Shown one piece after another: positions 1 through 10,014 of a DNA stretch of 64,000 nucleotides (position 1 is its first letter; every line of letters starts with the position of its first letter). A program made the translations under genes and the position numbers. The stretch is from Bacillus nitratireducens (GTDB taxonomy: Bacteria > Bacillota > Bacilli > Bacillales > Bacillaceae_G). A model generated the notes under the pieces. That model saw only the letters and a list, made by a program, of their open reading frames with translations, was not told the DNA's origin and did no database searches. The stretch lies in assembly GCF_001884135.1 (NCBI RefSeq), contig NZ_MAOC01000019.1, positions 1 through 64,000 on the forward strand, read 5' to 3'.

Positions 1-1
1 G

Positions 2-844
<843 letters not shown>

Positions 845-848
845 AAAA

Positions 849-875
849 ATCAACCGTGTGGTTGGTTTTTTTTTA
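849..875 (+). terminator. Rho-independent terminator of fni
   Basis: A short stem CAACC/GGTTG (851-855 with 860-864) is followed by a run of nine T, directly after the fni stop. Confidence 0.75.
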
Positions 876-1003
876 TAAAATGAAGAAGTGAGATATTGCG
901 CTATATAATTCTACGAATGAAAAAAGAGAGTATCTTGTGATTGAGATATTAATACGAAAACAAAAGAATTATATTATGAATAGAATTTATTAAAAAAATT
1001 ACG

Positions 1004-1043
1004 AAAAAAGACGGTTTCATACAATGTTGAAACCGTCTTTTTT
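1004..1043 (-). terminator. Terminator of ypzI (long stem, A/T tracts on both sides)
   Basis: A near-perfect hairpin pairs AAGACGGTTTCA with TGAAACCGTCTT. An A tract lies on the left and a T tract on the right, so it can stop transcription in both directions. Its main role is probably ending the minus-strand ypzI, whose stop codon is only a few bases away. Confidence 0.8.
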
Positions 1044-1047
1044 ATTT

Positions 1048-1182
1048 TTAGTGCTGATTTTGCTTTCGAGCTTGCTCCGGTGTATCAAGACTAGTTGCAC
1101 CAGGATATTGAAGTGATTGGTCGCGATCAGATTCAACGCGGCGTGATTCTCTTAGCTTTCGTTCTTGGCGATCTTTACCCAT
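1048..1182 (-). CDS. ypzI: YpzI family small protein
   Basis: A 44-residue, very hydrophilic protein beginning MGKDRQERKLRES and containing ESDRDQSL and GATSLDTPEQ, which matches the YpzI family of Bacillus. No biochemical function is known to me. The start at 1182 is chosen because a textbook AAGGAGGTGG ribosome-binding site lies just upstream on the minus strand; the 18 extra residues possible upstream include that site and are not real. It sits between fni and yphA, as in B. subtilis, and is transcribed against its neighbours. No membrane segment or cysteine is present. Confidence 0.85.
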   Translation of the reverse strand: MGKDRQERKLRESRRVESDRDQSLQYPGATSLDTPEQARKQNQH

Positions 1183-1300
1183 TGTGAGTTCCACCTCCTT
1201 ATTAAAAGTTTTGCTGTTATGAGAAAAACTATGCACAAAGAAAAGGTAGGATTAACTTTCATAAAAAGTTCCCATAATGGAAAACATAGGAGGTGAAATG

Positions 1301-1912
1301 ATGGATGGGAGTACTTTTTATTTTGTGGCTTGGATAGGGTGGATTGTCGTGACCTTTTTTATGAAAAAAGAACCTATTCGTTGGAAGATAAGTGCTTGTA
1401 TATTAATTTTTATTATTTGTTCCCCGTTAAATGTGACGATTGCTTCTTTTACTGTATCGGTAAATGCCCTTTTGCTTTGTATTCTTTCTTTTGTAGGTAT
1501 CACACTATACTCTATTTGGAAAAAATTATACACCTTACTTTCGGCGCTTATTATTGCAATGTTATATACAAGTTTTCATTTGTTAGAAGTATATGATCCG
1601 ATTTGGATTGTGGTTGATAGGTTGTTGCTGCTAAGTGGTGCGCTTGTGTATGCATCAATTTTATTGTACGGGGATCGCATATTAAGATTGTGCACCTTGT
1701 ATATAGGGATGTTACAAGGAGAATTGTTGGTGACTCTTATTTTTCATAAATTACATTTTCCTTATGAATATGGCAGTTTAGCCTTTTTTGATGTCGTTGC
1801 TGTTTCTACTTTATTTATGGCGATTTTACTATGGATTACAAAAGTATCAGTATATATGGAACAATTTAAGAGGAAAACGCGTAAAAGAAGGGCGAGGGTA
1901 ATACATGACTGA
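1301..1912 (+). CDS. yphA: YphA family integral membrane protein
   Basis: About 203 residues with six or so hydrophobic membrane segments and a highly basic tail (FKRKTRKRRARV). It corresponds by position and membrane layout to B. subtilis YphA, of unknown function. The AGGAGGTG site at 1288-1295 supports a start at the tandem ATG codons 1298/1301 rather than the upstream ATG at 1277. Its end overlaps the next gene by 8 bases, so the two are translationally coupled. The following YIEGIA gene is linked to sporulation, so a spore-membrane role is plausible but is an inference. Confidence 0.8.
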   Translation: MDGSTFYFVAWIGWIVVTFFMKKEPIRWKISACILIFIICSPLNVTIASFTVSVNALLLCILSFVGITLYSIWKKLYTLLSALIIAMLYTSFHLLEVYDPIWIVVDRLLLLSGALVYASILLYGDRILRLCTLYIGMLQGELLVTLIFHKLHFPYEYGSLAFFDVVAVSTLFMAILLWITKVSVYMEQFKRKTRKRRARVIHD

Positions 1913-2798
1913 ATATACACCAGCCATTTTATGTGGCGTAATTGCCGGGACGGTAACTAGGGTGTTAATGCTTCGTACCGATACGAGGCAATATCCGACG
2001 AGGCTTCACGGGAAAATTATTCATATTGCGATGGGGTTAATTGCGGCTGCCTTAGGGGCAATTGCGATTCCGTCTATTTTGAAAAAAGATTTTTCTGCAA
2101 TTACATTTCTTACGTTAGCGGCGACGCAATTTCGTGATGTGCGTAATATGGAAAGAAATACGCTTCAACAATTAGATGGATATGAGCTCGTACCACGTGG
2201 TAATACATACATTGAAGGGATTGCATTAGTCTTTGAAAGTCGTAACTATTTGGCGATGTTAACGTCGTTTGTAACAACGTTTGCGTATATAGGATTCCAT
2301 TCATGGATTGCTGGGGTAATTACTGGTATGGTAAGTTTTTTCATTGCGAGAAAATTAATGTCGGGTAAAAGGCTTCATGATCTTGTAGAAATTGAGCACG
2401 TTCCACTTCGTTTTGAAGGAGCGGGACTTTATATTGATAATATTTACATTATGAATATTGGATTACCAGTAAGGCAAGAAGAAATTATGAAATATGGAAT
2501 GGGATTTATTTTAAAACCGAAATCGATAGATGCGATGGTTACAATCTCGAACTTGGGACAACGTCAAGCTATTTTACATGATGTTTCTGTTGCTTTAGGA
2601 ATATATAGAGATTCTGGAACGCCGGCACTTGTACCGTTAGCGAAGCGTGATTTAGAGGATGGGAGAGTTGGGATTTTTGTTCTGCCGCAAGATCAAGATG
2701 TAGAAAAAGCGATAGGGGTAATTGGAAATGTACCAACATTAGAGAGTGCTGTTCATATGTCATCAGAAGCTCCGAAAGGAAGGGGAGATAAGAGATGA
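1905..2798 (+). CDS. yphB: YIEGIA family membrane protein (YphB)
   Basis: A 297-residue protein with N-terminal membrane segments and a soluble C-terminal half. The family-defining motif YIEGIALVFESRN is present around residue 103. The family occurs in endospore formers and is associated with the spore envelope; its molecular role is not established. The gene overlaps yphA by 8 bases and the next small gene by 4 bases (ATGATG junction), so the three form a tight operon. No missing key element is seen. Confidence 0.87.
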   Translation: MTEYTPAILCGVIAGTVTRVLMLRTDTRQYPTRLHGKIIHIAMGLIAAALGAIAIPSILKKDFSAITFLTLAATQFRDVRNMERNTLQQLDGYELVPRGNTYIEGIALVFESRNYLAMLTSFVTTFAYIGFHSWIAGVITGMVSFFIARKLMSGKRLHDLVEIEHVPLRFEGAGLYIDNIYIMNIGLPVRQEEIMKYGMGFILKPKSIDAMVTISNLGQRQAILHDVSVALGIYRDSGTPALVPLAKRDLEDGRVGIFVLPQDQDVEKAIGVIGNVPTLESAVHMSSEAPKGRGDKR

Positions 2799-2980
2799 TG
2801 TTAGAAAGTGTTATTCTCGCGGTTATTACAACAAAACCGGAGAAATTTGCAGGTGGTGCTCCTTTGTTTACTTGTGAATCGACAGAAGAACTAGAATTTG
2901 TTGCAAATAATTTAGAGGCGATTTTAGATGGTATTGCGCATCGCTTACAAGAGAATGTATATATTATTGTGAAACATTAG
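2795..2980 (+). CDS. Small partner protein of YIEGIA (YpzH-like, 'capping complex subunit for YIEGIA')
   Basis: A 61-residue soluble protein (start MMLESVILAVITTKPEKFAG) starting inside the end of yphB and always found beside YIEGIA proteins. Public annotation calls this family the capping complex subunit for YIEGIA; I rely on that name plus position. The 4-base overlap suggests translation coupled to yphB and a likely 1:1 partner. The last codons overlap a strong SigA-type promoter (2968-2996) facing der. Confidence 0.75.
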   Translation: MMLESVILAVITTKPEKFAGGAPLFTCESTEELEFVANNLEAILDGIAHRLQENVYIIVKH

Positions 2981-2996
2981 CAACGTGTGGTATAAT
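2968..2996 (+). promoter_or_regulatory. SigA promoter ahead of der
   Basis: -35 TTGTGA (2968-2973), 17-base spacer, perfect -10 TATAAT (2991-2996). It overlaps the 3' end of the preceding gene. A transcript would start near 3003 and meet a hairpin terminator at about 3060 before reaching der. Confidence 0.7.
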
Positions 2997-3039
2997 ATGA
3001 GGTGTTTTGATACGTTGAGAATTATTCTGGAATGCAAAT

Positions 3040-3066
3040 CCCTTCTTGCACAAAGAAGGGTTTTTT
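3040..3066 (+). terminator. Hairpin terminator between ypzH-like gene and der
   Basis: CCCTTCTT (3040-3047) pairs with AAGAAGGG (3053-3060) and is followed by TTTTTT. It ends the yphA-yphB operon, but lies downstream of the promoter at 2968-2996, so it may also attenuate der transcription. Confidence 0.8.
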
Positions 3067-3104
3067 ACATAATAAACAGAAGCAAGTTGAAAGGATGAAA
3101 GTAT

Positions 3105-4415
3105 ATGCCGAAACCAGTAATAGCAATAGTAGGCCGCCCGAACGTAGGAAAATCTACTATTTTTAATAGGATTGTTGGAGAAAGAGTTTCAATCGTAGAA
3201 GATATACCAGGAATAACGCGAGACCGTATTTATAGTGCGGGAGAATGGTTAAATCATGAGTTTAACATTATAGATACAGGTGGAATTGATATTGGAGACG
3301 AGCCGTTCTTGACACAAATTCGTCAACAGGCGGAAGTAGCGATTGATGAAGCAGATGTTATCATTTTTATGACGAATGGTCGCGATGGTGTAACTGCAGC
3401 GGATGAAGAAGTTGCTAAAATTTTATATCGTTCTAAAAAACCAATTGTACTTGCGGTAAATAAGGTTGATAATCCAGAAATGCGTAGTGATATTTATGAT
3501 TTTTATGCATTAGGATTTGGCGAGCCATTCCCGATTTCAGGTACACACGGTTTAGGACTTGGTGATTTGCTAGATGAAGCTGCAAATCATTTTCCAAAGA
3601 TTGAAGAAGAAGCGTATGACGATGAAACAATCCGTTTCTCTTTAATTGGACGTCCAAACGTTGGGAAATCATCACTTGTAAATGCACTTCTTGGTCAAGA
3701 ACGTGTAATTGTAAGTAATATAGCAGGAACGACGCGTGATGCTGTCGATACACCATATAGTAAAGATGATCAAGATTATGTAATCATCGATACAGCTGGT
3801 ATGCGTAAAAAAGGAAAAGTATACGAAAGTACAGAAAAGTATAGTGTACTTCGTGCACTTAGAGCGATTGAACGTTCTGACGTTGTTTTAGTTGTTTTAG
3901 ACGGAGAAGAAGGAATTATTGAGCAAGATAAAAAAATCGCTGGATATGCCCATGATTCAGGACGAGCTGTTATTATCGTTGTAAACAAATGGGATGCAGT
4001 GAAAAAAGATGAAAAAACAATGAAAGCATTTGAAGAAAACATCCGTGCTCATTTCCAATTCTTGGATTATGCACCAATTGTATTCTTATCTGCGAAAACG
4101 AAAAAACGTACACAAACGTTATTACCGGTTATCAATGAGGTAAATGAAAGCCATAGCATCCGTGTACAAACGAACGTATTAAACGATGTAATTATGGATG
4201 CGGTAGCGATGAATCCAACACCGACTCATAATGGTAGCCGTCTGAAAATCTTCTATGCGACACAGGTTGCGGTAAAACCACCAACATTTGTTATATTTGT
4301 AAATGATACAGAATTAATGCACTTTTCATATGAGCGCTTCTTAAAGAATCGTTTACGTGAAGCGTTCGGTTTTGTAGGAACGCCGATTCACATTATCGCT
4401 AGAGCAAGAGACTAA
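3105..4415 (+). CDS. der: Ribosome-assembly GTPase Der (EngA)
   Basis: Essential tandem GTPase needed for maturation of the 50S ribosomal subunit. The 436-residue length is normal. Two complete G domains are seen, each with a GRPNVGKS P-loop (near residues 10 and 182) and DTGG/DTAG switch motifs, plus NKVD and NKWD G4 motifs, followed by the KH-like C-terminal domain. The gene is 18 bases ahead of gpsA, as in B. subtilis (yphC-gpsA). A GGATG-type site precedes the ATG. Identification is certain. Confidence 0.98.
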   Translation: MPKPVIAIVGRPNVGKSTIFNRIVGERVSIVEDIPGITRDRIYSAGEWLNHEFNIIDTGGIDIGDEPFLTQIRQQAEVAIDEADVIIFMTNGRDGVTAADEEVAKILYRSKKPIVLAVNKVDNPEMRSDIYDFYALGFGEPFPISGTHGLGLGDLLDEAANHFPKIEEEAYDDETIRFSLIGRPNVGKSSLVNALLGQERVIVSNIAGTTRDAVDTPYSKDDQDYVIIDTAGMRKKGKVYESTEKYSVLRALRAIERSDVVLVVLDGEEGIIEQDKKIAGYAHDSGRAVIIVVNKWDAVKKDEKTMKAFEENIRAHFQFLDYAPIVFLSAKTKKRTQTLLPVINEVNESHSIRVQTNVLNDVIMDAVAMNPTPTHNGSRLKIFYATQVAVKPPTFVIFVNDTELMHFSYERFLKNRLREAFGFVGTPIHIIARARD

Positions 4416-4433
4416 TGGAGAGGATGTGATTTT

Positions 4434-5456
4434 ATGACAAAAATCACAGTAGTAGGAGCAGGTAGCTGGGGAACAGCGTTAGCGATGGTATTAGCTGACA
4501 ATGGACATGATGTACGTATTTGGGGAAATCGTCCTGAACTCATGAATGAAATTAATACGAAACATGAGAACAGTAAATATCTTCCAGGGATTACATTGCC
4601 AAGCACAATCGCAGCCTACTCTTCTTTAGAAGAAGCGTTAGTAGATGTAAATACAGTCCTGCTAGTAGTACCGACGAAAGCGTATCGTGACGTATTGCAA
4701 GAGATGAAGGGGATTATTACGGAACCAATTACTTGGATTCATGCAAGTAAAGGAATCGAACCAGGTACGTCAAAACGTATTTCGGAAGTGATTGAGGAAG
4801 AAATTCCAGAGAACTTGATTAAAGATGTTGTTGTACTGTCTGGACCGAGTCATGCTGAAGAAGTAGGTTTGCGCCAAGCGACGACTGTTACGTCTGCAGC
4901 CAAACGTATGGAAGCGGCTGAGGAAGTACAGGATCTGTTTATGAATAGCTATTTCCGTGTATATACAAACCCAGATATCGTTGGAGTTGAGCTTGGTGGT
5001 GCGTTAAAAAATATTATCGCATTAGCTGCTGGGATAACGGATGGTCTAGGGCTAGGTGATAATGCAAAAGCGGCATTAATGACACGTGGTTTAACGGAAA
5101 TTGCTCGTTTAGGAAGAAAAATGGGTGGGAATCCGTTAACGTTTGCTGGTCTAACTGGTATGGGAGACTTAATTGTAACTTGTACAAGTGTTCATAGCCG
5201 AAATTGGCGCGCTGGAAATATGCTTGGAAAAGGGCACTCTTTAGAAGAAGTGTTAGAAAGCATGGGTATGGTTGTAGAAGGTGTAAGAACAACGAAAGCT
5301 GCTCATGAATTGGCAGAGAAAATGGAAGTTGAAATGCCTATTACAGCTGCTTTATATGACGTGCTATTTAATGGGAATAATGTGAAAGATGCAGTAGGCT
5401 CATTAATGGGACGTGTTCGAAAACATGAGGTTGAGGCGATACCTGATTTGTTATAA
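4434..5456 (+). CDS. gpsA: Glycerol-3-phosphate dehydrogenase [NAD(P)+]
   Basis: Reduces dihydroxyacetone phosphate to sn-glycerol 3-phosphate, the backbone for phospholipid synthesis. The 340-residue protein opens with the dinucleotide-binding GAGSWGTALA (residues 8-17) and carries the catalytic-lysine motif GALKNIIALAAG. The gene follows der closely and ends in a strong terminator. No unusual feature is seen. Confidence 0.98.
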   Translation: MTKITVVGAGSWGTALAMVLADNGHDVRIWGNRPELMNEINTKHENSKYLPGITLPSTIAAYSSLEEALVDVNTVLLVVPTKAYRDVLQEMKGIITEPITWIHASKGIEPGTSKRISEVIEEEIPENLIKDVVVLSGPSHAEEVGLRQATTVTSAAKRMEAAEEVQDLFMNSYFRVYTNPDIVGVELGGALKNIIALAAGITDGLGLGDNAKAALMTRGLTEIARLGRKMGGNPLTFAGLTGMGDLIVTCTSVHSRNWRAGNMLGKGHSLEEVLESMGMVVEGVRTTKAAHELAEKMEVEMPITAALYDVLFNGNNVKDAVGSLMGRVRKHEVEAIPDLL

Positions 5457-5457
5457 A

Positions 5458-5497
5458 AAAACGGTAGAAGTACATTTTGTACTTCTACCGTTTTTTA
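5458..5497 (+). terminator. Strong terminator of der-gpsA
   Basis: A 13-base perfect stem ACGGTAGAAGTAC/GTACTTCTACCGT (5461-5490) is followed by TTTTTT. Confidence 0.9.
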
Positions 5498-5569
5498 TTT
5501 TCTGGGTTTTTTCACCAATTTTTCATTTTTGCATAGGATGAAGAGTAACTTGAGGAGAGGGTGAAAAAA

Positions 5570-5821
5570 ATGGATAACAACATTTTTAGTAACATTGAAA
5601 AAGAAGCGAAAGTGAATAAAGAAGATATTTTTAAACTAGCATCATCTGTACAAAATGCGAACTTGCGTGATGAGCAAGTGCTTCGTCAATTGATTCATCA
5701 AGTTGCTCTAATGGCAGGACGTGAAGTGCCGAAAGAGCAAGAGGATCAAATTGTAAAAGCTATCATTAACAATAATATGCCAGCGGATTTTGGTTCGTTA
5801 AGTAAAATGTTTAAAAAATAA
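5570..5821 (+). CDS. spoVIF: Stage VI sporulation protein F (SpoVIF-like)
   Basis: An 83-residue soluble protein (MDNNIFSNIEKEAKVNKEDI) matching the SpoVIF/YjcC family, which supports SigK/GerE-dependent coat assembly late in B. subtilis sporulation. The ATG at 5570 is chosen because AGGAGAGGGTG lies just upstream; the GTG at 5561 directly abuts that site. The gene is alone between terminators. In B. subtilis the homologue lies elsewhere, so its position after gpsA appears characteristic of the cereus group. The assignment rests on recalled family similarity. Confidence 0.75.
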   Translation: MDNNIFSNIEKEAKVNKEDIFKLASSVQNANLRDEQVLRQLIHQVALMAGREVPKEQEDQIVKAIINNNMPADFGSLSKMFKK

Positions 5822-5903
5822 ATTATGAGAAACAAAGAGTTTAGAGAATGCATATGATAGTCATGAAAGAATGGGAATAGAGCTGGTAAGGGCATATTTG
5901 GTC

Positions 5904-5942
5904 AACCGAAGCGCATCATTTCGTGCTTCGGTTTTATTATTT
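5904..5942 (+). terminator. Terminator downstream of spoVIF
   Basis: Stem AACCGAAGC/GCTTCGGTT (5904-5912 with 5924-5932) with a T-rich tail. Confidence 0.75.
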
Positions 5943-6048
5943 TAAATAAATTTCGTCAATTCACGGCAAAATGATGAATTTTATTTGTTTAAAGATTTTA
6001 ATTTGTTAAAATAGTATAAAAATAGATTAAAAGTAAAGGGGTGTATAT

Positions 6049-6252
6049 ATGTCGGAAGGGCTTATGAAAATGTGGTTTGCTTTAGGGGCAATTGGATTTA
6101 TGTTTCTTGCAGTAAGTTTTATTTTATTAAGTAGGCATAAAATGAAGAATAAAATTTTGAAAGGGATTACAGCTTTAGTAGCCTACACCCTCATGATTGT
6201 ATCTGGAATTATTATTTTCCTTGTTGTATTTAGTGGTCCTATTGAGCAGTAG
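6049..6252 (+). CDS. yphE: YphE family two-helix membrane protein (DUF2768)
   Basis: A 67-residue protein with two membrane helices (about residues 8-28 and 41-62) joined by a short basic loop (RHKMKNK). Size, topology and position between gpsA and yphF match B. subtilis YphE (DUF2768). Function is unknown; the sporulation-rich neighbourhood hints at a spore-membrane role, which is inference. A clear AAAGGGGTG ribosome-binding site precedes the ATG. Confidence 0.8.
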   Translation: MSEGLMKMWFALGAIGFMFLAVSFILLSRHKMKNKILKGITALVAYTLMIVSGIIIFLVVFSGPIEQ

Positions 6253-6317
6253 AGGATGTGTAGTCTGTAAATGTTACAAAAGGAACAGTCCATACTAGCA
6301 GGAAAAGGTGATTACCA

Positions 6318-7031
6318 GTGAAAAAAATCCATATTATTTTAATATTTTGTTGCATAAGCATTTTGACAGGGTGTATGTATCCGAGAGAAAATATGAAACA
6401 AAACGCTATTCCTTATGAAGATCAGTTACAAGTTGTTCAAAAAGCTATTACTACATATAAGGAACAAACGAATGGTTTATTGCCAATTAAGACGCGTGAT
6501 ATGAGTACGCCGATTTATCAAAAATATCCAATTGATTTTCAAAAAGTTGCTCCGAGATACATACAAGAGGCACCAGGGAATGCCTATGAAAGTGGGGGAG
6601 TGTATCAATATGTATTAATAGATGTTGAAACAAATCCGACAGTAAAGTTAATTGATGTTAGGATGGCGGAACAAATTCAAGAAGTGGCATTAAAGTTAAG
6701 GATGTATCGTGATGAACATCAATATCCACCTTTTAAAAAAGTGATTACAGATGGTGTTTATGAATTAGATTTCAAAAAACTAGGGTATAAAGAGGTACCT
6801 CAAGTGACAAGTCCGTACTCTGGAAAAAGTCTCCCTCTTGTAATCAATGAAAAAGGAGAATTATTTGTTGATTATAGAATTGATTTATATGAAACGTTGA
6901 AAAAAAATGAAGGGCAATTTAAAGAAGGGGAAGATATCCGGAATATACTATTAAAAGATTCCCCGTTTGTCCCTGCATATTCTTTGCCTTACACAGTGGA
7001 AAATGGCGAACCAATTTTTTTAAAATCATAA
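6318..7031 (+). CDS. yphF: YphF family lipoprotein
   Basis: A 237-residue secreted protein with a lipoprotein signal: basic start, hydrophobic core and lipobox LTGC with Cys19. It would be lipidated by Lgt, and in this organism is a potential substrate of Lit (encoded at 24.0 kb). The GTG start at 6318 follows AAAAGGTG with a 7-base gap. The gene lies directly upstream of spoIVA, as in B. subtilis, and a spore-related function is suspected but unproven. The mature part has no domain I can name. Confidence 0.82.
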   Translation: MKKIHIILIFCCISILTGCMYPRENMKQNAIPYEDQLQVVQKAITTYKEQTNGLLPIKTRDMSTPIYQKYPIDFQKVAPRYIQEAPGNAYESGGVYQYVLIDVETNPTVKLIDVRMAEQIQEVALKLRMYRDEHQYPPFKKVITDGVYELDFKKLGYKEVPQVTSPYSGKSLPLVINEKGELFVDYRIDLYETLKKNEGQFKEGEDIRNILLKDSPFVPAYSLPYTVENGEPIFLKS

Positions 7032-7037
7032 GTCATG

Positions 7038-7080
7038 AACCTTTCTTTTAGTGAATAAGTTCTAGAAGAAAGGTTTTTTA
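7038..7080 (+). terminator. Terminator of yphF
   Basis: AACCTTTCTT (7038-7047) pairs with AAGAAAGGTT (7066-7075), then a T run. Confidence 0.8.
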
Positions 7081-7136
7081 TGTTATACAACTTGCGATGC
7101 AAACAAAAGGTATTTTTTAAATAGTCATATGAAATT

Positions 7137-7162
7137 GGACAAAATTATATGATATATTGTCC
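7137..7162. promoter_or_regulatory. Interrupted palindrome upstream of spoIVA
   Basis: GGACAA (7137-7142) and TTGTCC (7157-7162) form perfect 6-base arms around an AT-rich centre, 112 bases before the spoIVA start. It could be an operator within the mother-cell promoter region. No clear SigE box can be assigned by eye. Confidence 0.3.
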
Positions 7163-7274
7163 GAACTTCTTGAATACCATTATATTATATCAGATATTAT
7201 AGGCAACGTTAGAGAAGGTATTAGTTGACTATAAACGCGGAATTATTCCCAAAAATATTGAGGGAGGGAATCAC

Positions 7275-8753
7275 TTGGAAAAGGTAGATATTTTTAAAGA
7301 TATTGCGGAACGCACAGGCGGTGATATTTATTTTGGAGTTGTAGGAGCTGTTCGAACAGGGAAATCAACATTTATAAAAAAATTTATGGAACTTGTTGTT
7401 ATTCCCAATATTGAAAATGAGTCAGACCGTCAAAGAGCGCAGGATGAACTGCCTCAAAGTGCTGCTGGTCGTACAATCATGACGACGGAACCGAAGTTTG
7501 TTCCAAACCAAGCGGTTTCTATCGAAGTAGATGAAGGTCTTGAAGTGAATATTCGATTAGTAGATTGTGTTGGATATACGGTTCCAGGAGCAAAAGGCTA
7601 TGAAGATGAGAATGGTCCGCGTATGATTAATACTCCTTGGTATGAAGAGCCTATTCCATTCCATGAAGCTGCAGAAATCGGAACACGTAAAGTAATTCAA
7701 GAACATTCAACAATTGGTGTCGTTATTACAACAGATGGAACGATTGGTGAAATTCCAAGAAGAGATTATATAGAGGCAGAAGAACGCGTTGTAAATGAGT
7801 TAAAAGAAGTAGGAAAGCCTTTCATTATGATTATCAACACTGTACAGCCATATCATCCAGATACGGAGCAGTTACGTCAAAGTTTATCAGAAGAATATGA
7901 TATCCCAGTAATTGCGATGAGTGTAGAGAGTTTAAGAGAAACAGATGTGTATAACGTACTTCGAGAAGCGTTATTCGAGTTCCCGGTTTTAGAAGTGAAT
8001 GTAAACCTTCCGAGCTGGGTGATGGTGCTAAATGAAGGGCATTGGTTACGCCAAAGTTATCAGGAAGCGGTTCAAGAGACTGTAAAGGATATAAAACGTC
8101 TTCGTGATGTGGACCGTGTCGTTTGGCAGTTTAGTCAATATGAATTTATTGATCGAGCAAGTCTAGCTGGCATCGATATGGGGCAAGGTGTGGCAGAGAT
8201 TGATTTATATGCGCCAGATGAATTGTATGATCAAATTTTAAAAGAAGTAGTAGGAGTAGAGATTCGAGGGAAAGATCATTTATTAAAGCTTATGCTCGAT
8301 TTATCTCATGCGAAAACAGAGTATGACCAAGTGGCGGATGCCCTGCGTATGGTAAAACAAACCGGATATGGAGTAGCAGCGCCTGCATTAGCTGATATGA
8401 GCTTAGATGAACCGGAAATTATTCGTCACGGTTCAAGGTTCGGTGTTAAATTAAAAGCGGTTGCGCCGTCTATTCATATGATTAAAGTGGATGTAGAATC
8501 AACATTTGAACCAATTATCGGTACTGAAAAACAAAGTGAAGAACTAGTTCGTTACTTGATGCAAGATTTTGAAGATGACCCGCTATCAATTTGGAATTCT
8601 GATATATTTGGGCGTTCTCTTAGTTCTATTGTTAGAGAAGGAATTCAAGCGAAGTTATCTCTAATGCCAGAAAACGCTCGTTATAAATTAAAAGAAACGC
8701 TAGAAAGAATTATTAATGAAGGATCTGGCGGATTGATTGCGATTATATTATAA
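7275..8753 (+). CDS. spoIVA: Spore coat morphogenetic ATPase SpoIVA
   Basis: A mother-cell ATPase that polymerises on the forespore outer membrane and forms the base on which the spore coat is built; it is also needed for cortex formation. The 492 residues match the family length. A Walker-A-like GAVRTGKST with Lys30 sits near the N-terminus, within a TRAFAC-like GTPase fold that uses ATP. The start is a TTG at 7275 preceded by GAGGGAGGGAA; no better ATG exists. It is monocistronic, flanked by terminators. Confidence 0.98.
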   Translation: MEKVDIFKDIAERTGGDIYFGVVGAVRTGKSTFIKKFMELVVIPNIENESDRQRAQDELPQSAAGRTIMTTEPKFVPNQAVSIEVDEGLEVNIRLVDCVGYTVPGAKGYEDENGPRMINTPWYEEPIPFHEAAEIGTRKVIQEHSTIGVVITTDGTIGEIPRRDYIEAEERVVNELKEVGKPFIMIINTVQPYHPDTEQLRQSLSEEYDIPVIAMSVESLRETDVYNVLREALFEFPVLEVNVNLPSWVMVLNEGHWLRQSYQEAVQETVKDIKRLRDVDRVVWQFSQYEFIDRASLAGIDMGQGVAEIDLYAPDELYDQILKEVVGVEIRGKDHLLKLMLDLSHAKTEYDQVADALRMVKQTGYGVAAPALADMSLDEPEIIRHGSRFGVKLKAVAPSIHMIKVDVESTFEPIIGTEKQSEELVRYLMQDFEDDPLSIWNSDIFGRSLSSIVREGIQAKLSLMPENARYKLKETLERIINEGSGGLIAIIL

Positions 8754-8754
8754 G

Positions 8755-8790
8755 AAAAAATCCCTCTAATTGTAGAGGGATTTTTTTATT
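8755..8790 (+). terminator. Terminator of spoIVA
   Basis: Stem TCCCTCTA/TAGAGGGA (8761-8780) followed by seven T. Confidence 0.9.
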
Positions 8791-8898
8791 TTGGAGTATG
8801 TAATAGTAAAATAAACAGTCATTATCTAATATTTTGTTGTAAATTGTCAAGTTTCATCAGATTTTCACATTTTAAGAGTAACAATTTCCTTAAAAATA

Positions 8899-8925
8899 TT
8901 GAATTATAAAGGAGAATCGTATAAT
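8899..8925 (+). promoter_or_regulatory. Probable SigA promoter of hbs
   Basis: TTGAAT (8899-8904), a short 15-base spacer, then perfect TATAAT (8920-8925), about 125 bases before the HU start. A long leader follows. The sub-optimal spacing keeps confidence moderate. Confidence 0.5.
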
Positions 8926-9050
8926 ATAGGCGTTGATAATGATTTATCTACATCTTTGTAGTATAGAATTTGTAAAAATTGCCTACAAATGAAAGTAAGA
9001 CTCATTTTATGATCATTATACAGTCTTATCTTTGGGAGGAGGTGAATGGC

Positions 9051-9323
9051 ATGAACAAGACAGATTTAATCAATGCTGTTGCAGAAGCGAGTTCCCTTTC
9101 TAAAAAGGACGCAACAAAAGCAGTGGACGCTGTTTTTGATTCTATCTTAGAAGCTTTAAAACAAGGTGATAAAGTACAACTAATCGGATTCGGTAACTTC
9201 GAAGTTCGTGAGCGTGCGGCTCGTAAAGGTCGTAACCCACAAACAGGTGAGGAGATTGAAATCGCTGCAAGTAAAGTACCTGCATTCAAACCTGGTAAAG
9301 CGTTAAAAGATGCGGTTAAATAA
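9051..9323 (+). CDS. hbs: DNA-binding protein HU
   Basis: A 90-residue nucleoid-associated histone-like protein that binds and bends DNA non-specifically as a dimer and is essential in B. subtilis. The start [12 protein letters not shown] at 9051 follows GGGAGGAGGTGAAT; the 24 extra upstream residues possible in frame are leader. The family signature [18 protein letters not shown] is intact. Position between spoIVA and folE is as in B. subtilis. Confidence 0.98.
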   Translation: MNKTDLINAVAEASSLSKKDATKAVDAVFDSILEALKQGDKVQLIGFGNFEVRERAARKGRNPQTGEEIEIAASKVPAFKPGKALKDAVK

Positions 9324-9342
9324 TCCTTACATATTAACAGGG

Positions 9343-9377
9343 AAGAAGAGTTTCCTTTTTGGAAACTCTTCTTTTTG
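9343..9377 (+). terminator. Terminator of hbs
   Basis: AGAAGAGTTTCC (9344-9355) pairs with GGAAACTCTTCT (9361-9372), with a T-rich tail. Confidence 0.88.
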
Positions 9378-9444
9378 CTTTTAAAAACATAAATATGCTA
9401 GAATGTGTTCGTATCACTTTTAGGTTTTTCGGGAGGGCTAGCGG

Positions 9445-10014
9445 ATGGCAAAAGTTAATTTAGAACAAATTGAACACGCAGTACGTCTTATTTTAGAGGC
9501 AATCGGAGACGACCCAAATCGCGAGGGAGTACTTGATACACCGAAACGTGTTGCGAAAATGTACGCAGAAGTATTCTCAGGGATGCATGAGGATCCAAAA
9601 GAGCATTTACACAAAGTATTCGGAGAAGATCACGAAGAGCTTGTACTAGTAAAAGATATACCATTCTATTCGATGTGTGAGCATCATCTTGTTCCTTTTT
9701 ATGGAGTTGCTCACGTTGCATATATTCCGCAAGGTGGAAAAGTAACGGGACTAAGTAAATTAGCTCGTACTGTAGACACAATTGCGCGTCGTCCACAACT
9801 ACAAGAACGTATTACATCAACAGTAGCTAACTCTATTATGGAAGTACTAGAGCCGCATGGTGTAATGGTAGTAGTAGAAGCAGAGCATATGTGTATGACG
9901 ATGCGTGGTGTGAAAAAGCCTGGTGCAAAAACAGTAACGACTGCAGTGCGCGGCGTGTTAGAAAATGATGCAGCAGCACGTAGTGAAATTTTATCGTTTA
10001 TTAAGACGAAGTAA
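9445..10014 (+). CDS. folE: GTP cyclohydrolase I (FolE/MtrA)
   Basis: Converts GTP to 7,8-dihydroneopterin triphosphate, the first step of folate synthesis. The 189-residue protein has the zinc-site motif [10 protein letters not shown] (from Cys78) and the later MCMTMRGV segment with a second zinc cysteine. In B. subtilis this gene (mtrA) is followed in the same operon by mtrB, the trp RNA-binding attenuation protein TRAP. Here a terminator follows at once and no mtrB is present, fitting the different control of tryptophan genes in the cereus group. Confidence 0.97.
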   Translation: MAKVNLEQIEHAVRLILEAIGDDPNREGVLDTPKRVAKMYAEVFSGMHEDPKEHLHKVFGEDHEELVLVKDIPFYSMCEHHLVPFYGVAHVAYIPQGGKVTGLSKLARTVDTIARRPQLQERITSTVANSIMEVLEPHGVMVVVEAEHMCMTMRGVKKPGAKTVTTAVRGVLENDAAARSEILSFIKTK

